Positions 60,460 through 64,000 of a stretch of DNA of 64,000 nt are shown one piece after another. A program made the translations under genes and the position numbers. Every line of letters begins with the position of its first letter. Position 1 is the first letter of the stretch. This DNA comes from Leguminivora glycinivorella (Eukaryota > Arthropoda > Insecta > Lepidoptera > Tortricidae), in contig NC_062971.1 in the NCBI RefSeq assembly GCF_023078275.1, positions 7,068,001 to 7,132,000 of the forward strand, in the 5' to 3' direction. The notes beneath the pieces were generated by a model that was given only the letters and a program-made list of their open reading frames with translations, was not told the origin of the DNA and did no database searches.

Positions 60460-61490
60460 AGGAGCAGGCGTTAGTACCTATACAGGTGCCCATGAGGAAA
60501 GAAAATAAACCACCTATTACTGGGGCCAAAAGAAAGAAAAAAATGTATACAGTTGCCTTTTTTATGGTTTCTTAACTATTTTGAATGTATTGTTTAAAAA
60601 AAATGTAAATGTTAGTTTTAAAACTAGCACTTACCATGAGTTTGAACGTTTTTTTTTCTAAAATCCTCATTTTTGAAAGGTTTTACTTCTCATTTTTTGA
60701 CATCTATCAATGAGGATAGTGACGCTATGCTCCATAATAATATATGGCATCAACCCCTTTAAAAAAGCCTATTGTACTGATTAACAAGATTTTTTTTTCA
60801 TTTCCTAATAACTCTGAAACTAGGCGAAACCCAGAAAAGTTTATATAGCATTTTAGTCTTAAAATGGGATCGGGAATACGCTATTAAAATTATTCCCTTT
60901 CCTCATTTAGTTAGCTGAGTTTATGTGTAACAACTATTCAGCATCGGTTGAAGAATATTTAGTAAAAGTAGCCGAATCGGCTTATAACGGATACTTTCCG
61001 AATATTCTATGGACATCTCTAAAAATTACTGTAGCCGGTGAATCAACAGCTCGTTGATTAGCCAAATACTCGTCTAACTGCGCACGGATTTACATACAGG
61101 ACATATTTAAACTTATTTTATTCTGTGGTTTATTTATCCATAGGTATAACCGATAGCTTATGGCCAAATAGTCAAAACTGAGGTTCTAAATGTTTAGACA
61201 TGGTAGTCAACGCTCGGAGAAAATTGACTGGAGATGCCTTTATGTTGCATTTGAGGATTGCGTTTTTTATTAATTAAATAATTAATGTAAGTTTACATTA
61301 ACTCACTACATTACTATTTTCATACAACAGATTTTTAAATTTTTGGTCTTTTGGTTTATTACAATATGTACCTATATTGTAATAAACCAAATTAGTATAA
61401 CAAGTACACTTCCTATAATTTTTTTTTATTTATTTGAGAATATTTTTGTTTCTACAAACGGTCTTTTACAAAAATATTAGTACATAGTAT
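60460..61490. other. No recognised gene
   Basis: AT-rich; a short repeat at about 60688-60725 resembles positions 94-122 reversed. Confidence 0.4.
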
Positions 61491-61500
61491 TTTCAAAAAA

Positions 61501-63150
61501 AAAGCAAGTAAAAAACGCCAAACACGCACAGAACTAGTTGAAGTAGCTACAGATTTCTACAAAAAACTATATAGTAATGAAGACTTAACCAATACACCAA
61601 GCGACAACATCGAGCATGAGCAACAACGAGAGGAGTACAGCAATATAAATATTGCTATCTCACCATTTGACGCCCAAGAAATACAGAACAACATAAAACA
61701 CCTAAAAAATGAGAAAAGCCCAGGAGCGGACAATATATCCAACGAAGCTCTAAAAGTAGGAATATCGATTCTCACAGAACCCCTCACTGTACTGTTTAAC
61801 AAAATACTTGAAACACAATCAATACCTAAGCATTGGGCTGAGGCACGGATCATCTTACTACATAAGAAGGGCGCCCCAGCGGATATTAATAACTACAGGC
61901 CGATTAGCTTATTACCCACAATCTATAAGCTGTTTGCAATGTGCCTCGAAAGAAGGATAGGGCCACAAATAGAAAAACACCAACCGAGCGAACAGGCTGG
62001 GTTCAGGCCAGGGTACTCAACCACCGACCATATCTATACTTTGGATCAAGTGATAGAAAAATACCTGGAATTCAACAACCCTCTATATCTGGCCTACATT
62101 GATTATGCCAAAGCATTCGACTCAATATCACACAAGAGTATTTGGCAGGCACTAAAACATCAAGGTATTGCTGATACTTACATAAATATAATTAAAGACA
62201 TCTATAATAAAAGTACGAGCCGTGTCAAACTCGATAGACTAGGACCCATTATAACTATACGAAGAGGCGTCAAACAAGGAGATCCTCTGTCTCCGAAGAT
62301 TTTCATATCAGTGCTACAGGATATAATGAAGGACCTAAACTGGAAAGAAAAAGGAATTTACATTAATGGTCAATACTTATCAAACCTAAGATTTGCAGAT
62401 GACATAGTATTGTTCTCAAAAACACCATCTCAACTGGAAAGAATGATAAATGAGCTTTGCACAGTGAGCGAAAATATTGGGCTTCAACTAAACACCTCAA
62501 AGACAAAGGTTGCTACAAATAGATCTCAAGTCCCTATATTGGTCAAAGAAACACCGCTTCAATATGTAGACAGTTATATATACTTGGGCAAAGAAATATC
62601 CTTTAAGCCATCAAGGCATTTAGATGAAGTACAAAGAAGAATAAATATAACTTGGAAAAAATTCTGGGGTTATAAAGAGATACTGAAATCTAACCTGCCA
62701 CTCAGACTAAAGAAAAAAGTATTAGACTCATGTTTATTACCCTGCTTAACATATGCCTCACAAACTTGGACGTTTGACAACCATATCAAAAGAAAAATTC
62801 AAACATGCCAACGATCAATGGAAAGGAGTATACTGAACATCAAACTCAGAGATAGACAGAAATGTAAAGACATCAGAAAACGAACAAATATCATAGATGC
62901 CCTACAGCATTCCCTTCACCTGAAGTGGATGTGGGCCGGACATGTGGCACGAGCACCAAGAGAAAAGTGGATAAAAAAAGTTTCTACATGGTCGGGCCCA
63001 ATCAACTACAGGGACAGAGGTCGCCCAAAAGAACGGTGGGCTGACGATATAGAAAGAACAGCAGGACGTAATTGGAAAACAATAGCAGGAGACCGAAAAG
63101 CCTGGCAATTATTGGAGGAGGCCTATACCCAGAATGGGACCTTAGCTTAA
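61501..63150 (+). CDS. Reverse transcriptase and C-terminal domain of the LINE (N-terminally truncated)
   Basis: No upstream start is needed because the frame is cut by 5' truncation; the first internal Met of a long frame is at 61939 but lies within the RT, so it is not a natural start. Full-length relatives begin with an AP endonuclease. No stop, frameshift or loss of the two catalytic aspartates was seen. Confidence 0.75.
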   Translation, partial: KASKKRQTRTELVEVATDFYKKLYSNEDLTNTPSDNIEHEQQREEYSNINIAISPFDAQEIQNNIKHLKNEKSPGADNISNEALKVGISILTEPLTVLFNKILETQSIPKHWAEARIILLHKKGAPADINNYRPISLLPTIYKLFAMCLERRIGPQIEKHQPSEQAGFRPGYSTTDHIYTLDQVIEKYLEFNNPLYLAYIDYAKAFDSISHKSIWQALKHQGIADTYINIIKDIYNKSTSRVKLDRLGPIITIRRGVKQGDPLSPKIFISVLQDIMKDLNWKEKGIYINGQYLSNLRFADDIVLFSKTPSQLERMINELCTVSENIGLQLNTSKTKVATNRSQVPILVKETPLQYVDSYIYLGKEISFKPSRHLDEVQRRINITWKKFWGYKEILKSNLPLRLKKKVLDSCLLPCLTYASQTWTFDNHIKRKIQTCQRSMERSILNIKLRDRQKCKDIRKRTNIIDALQHSLHLKWMWAGHVARAPREKWIKKVSTWSGPINYRDRGRPKERWADDIERTAGRNWKTIAGDRKAWQLLEEAYTQNGTLA

Positions 63151-63221
63151 ATAAAAACTTATATATCTAAAATAACTACATGTAAAAAATGCAATTTTCT
63201 GTAAGTTAAGGAAATAAAGGC

Positions 63222-63252
63222 TTATTATTATTATTATTATTATTATTATTTT
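63222..63252. repeat. (TTA)n tail of the LINE
   Basis: About ten TTA units directly after AAATAAAGGC, as in RTE-type 3' ends. Confidence 0.8.
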
Positions 63253-63439
63253 TAAAATCTAAACCTGGAGTTTCATTTATGTTTTAAATATAATGCAGTG
63301 CAAAACAGTGAGTATAGAGATAACAATAACTTTAGTGATGCTTATCTATCCAATTCATTTATCTAAAATAAATGTGCTAAAGGAAAATCAGTAGCTTGAA
63401 CGAATATTATATAAGTAAATTAATTTAAATAACATCATC

Positions 63440-63990
63440 TGAAAGCACGTTTAAGGGAGACAACATTACAATTGAAATATCAATTTCTTGAAGTTTTATC
63501 ATTAAATTGTCTACACACGCGTCTTATAAAAACATTTCGTGCGTAACAAGTGCGGCTTTTTGATATTGAGAACAAAACTTTTTTCTACATTGGCGCTGAC
63601 GAGTTCGAGGGATTTTAATTTGAATTTGATGGAGCAGTGAGGGAACGTCTATTAAGCTATGTAAGACTTTAAATAACATGACAGAGTCTGCACAATCGCG
63701 GCGGCTACTGAGCGTTTGGAGCTTATGATAATAAAATTAAGTGAGTCTTGGTAGCTAGTGTAAGTATGACCAGTTCGAAAATCGACTGCAGCTTTGATAA
63801 ACTTTTCTTGTATGCGCTCTATCCTTTCAATGTGAATGGCGTGGTAAGGTTTTCAGACAGAAGAGGCAAACTCAAAATGGCTGCGGACAAAACTGTTATA
63901 TAAAATTTTATAGGTGAGACTATTTTTAAAAGGTTTTTCCTACGCGCAGTATAAAACCGAGTTGTTTATATGCCTTTTTTATAATAAACT
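63440..63990 (-). pseudogene. Decayed LINE C-terminal region at the window edge
   Basis: Minus strand: AYKQLGFILRV, IKFYITVLSAAILS, then after a frame change FASSVWKPYHAIHIERIERI, QEKFIKAAVDFRTGHTY and TSYQDSLNFIII. This corresponds to the region after the RT in R1/jockey-like LINEs (LG...R......LV.S.LE.A..VW.P....HI.RIE..Q..F). Multiple frameshifts; the upstream part lies outside the window. Confidence 0.65.
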
Positions 63991-64000
63991 CCAAATGAGG

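Larger units (their letters stand above)
61495..63252 (+). mobile_element. 5'-truncated RTE-type LINE with open RT frame
   Basis: One frame stays open from about 61501 to the stop at 63148-63150 (549 codons). RT motifs in order: NNYRPISLLPTIYKLF, YLAYIDYAKAFDSI (motif A), QGDPLSP (B), RFADDIVLF (catalytic FADD, C), YLGKEI. The C-terminal tail has TYASQTWTFD, GHVARAPREKW and GRPKERWADDIERTAGRNW. The N-terminal endonuclease is missing. It ends with a (TTA)n tail at 63222-63252. The reverse transcriptase would copy the element RNA at a nicked target. The open frame argues for a recent insertion. Confidence 0.88.

Overview
This is nuclear DNA from an insect, almost certainly a moth or butterfly. 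Evidence: AT-rich sequence, short exons with GT-AG introns, and repeat families known from Lepidoptera. These include a tRNA-headed SINE, Lep1-like Helitron fragments ending CTAGT, RTE-type LINE tails running into (ATGT)n, and the 'AGGGTTCCGTAGTC' and 'GTAGCCGAATGGCA' short elements. There is no operon-like or bacterial content, no CRISPR array, and no convincing functional RNA gene.

The only host genes I can build lie on the minus strand. They are two tandem, intact-looking paralogues of an SV2-like major facilitator (MFS) transporter. Gene B (34626-57078) is complete: ten coding exons join in frame to 1575 nt (524 residues), starting with a 16-nt first coding exon. Gene A (16177-27185) has the matching nine downstream exons, with identical exon lengths and intron phases. 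I could not find its first coding exon. Introns in gene B are mostly longer because of transposon insertions. Two gene A introns are only 75-76 bp.

Layout. 1-16 kb: no host gene, mostly decayed repeats, one of them split by a LINE 3' end (13349-14331). 16.1-27.2 kb: gene A; its 7.25-kb intron holds a 5.6-kb TA-flanked element with a broken Tc1/mariner-type transposase of DD36E spacing. 27.2-34.5 kb: repeats, including a mirrored pair about 3 kb apart. 34.6-47.7 kb: gene B exons 2-10. 47.7-57.1 kb: its long first intron, with a 1.28-kb foldback element. 57.1-64 kb: upstream region with a cluster of GTAGCC elements, two adjacent foldbacks, an RTE-type LINE with an open 549-codon reading frame, and the decayed end of another LINE at the right edge.

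I saw no sign of a new multi-gene system. The most informative signals are a likely gene-conversion tract in exon 3 of the two transporters, the empty-site evidence for the 5.6-kb transposon, the foldback structures, and a cluster of CACCGAA motifs at 45-46 kb. Coordinates of repeat ends are by eye and may be off by a few bases unless a target-site duplication is given.
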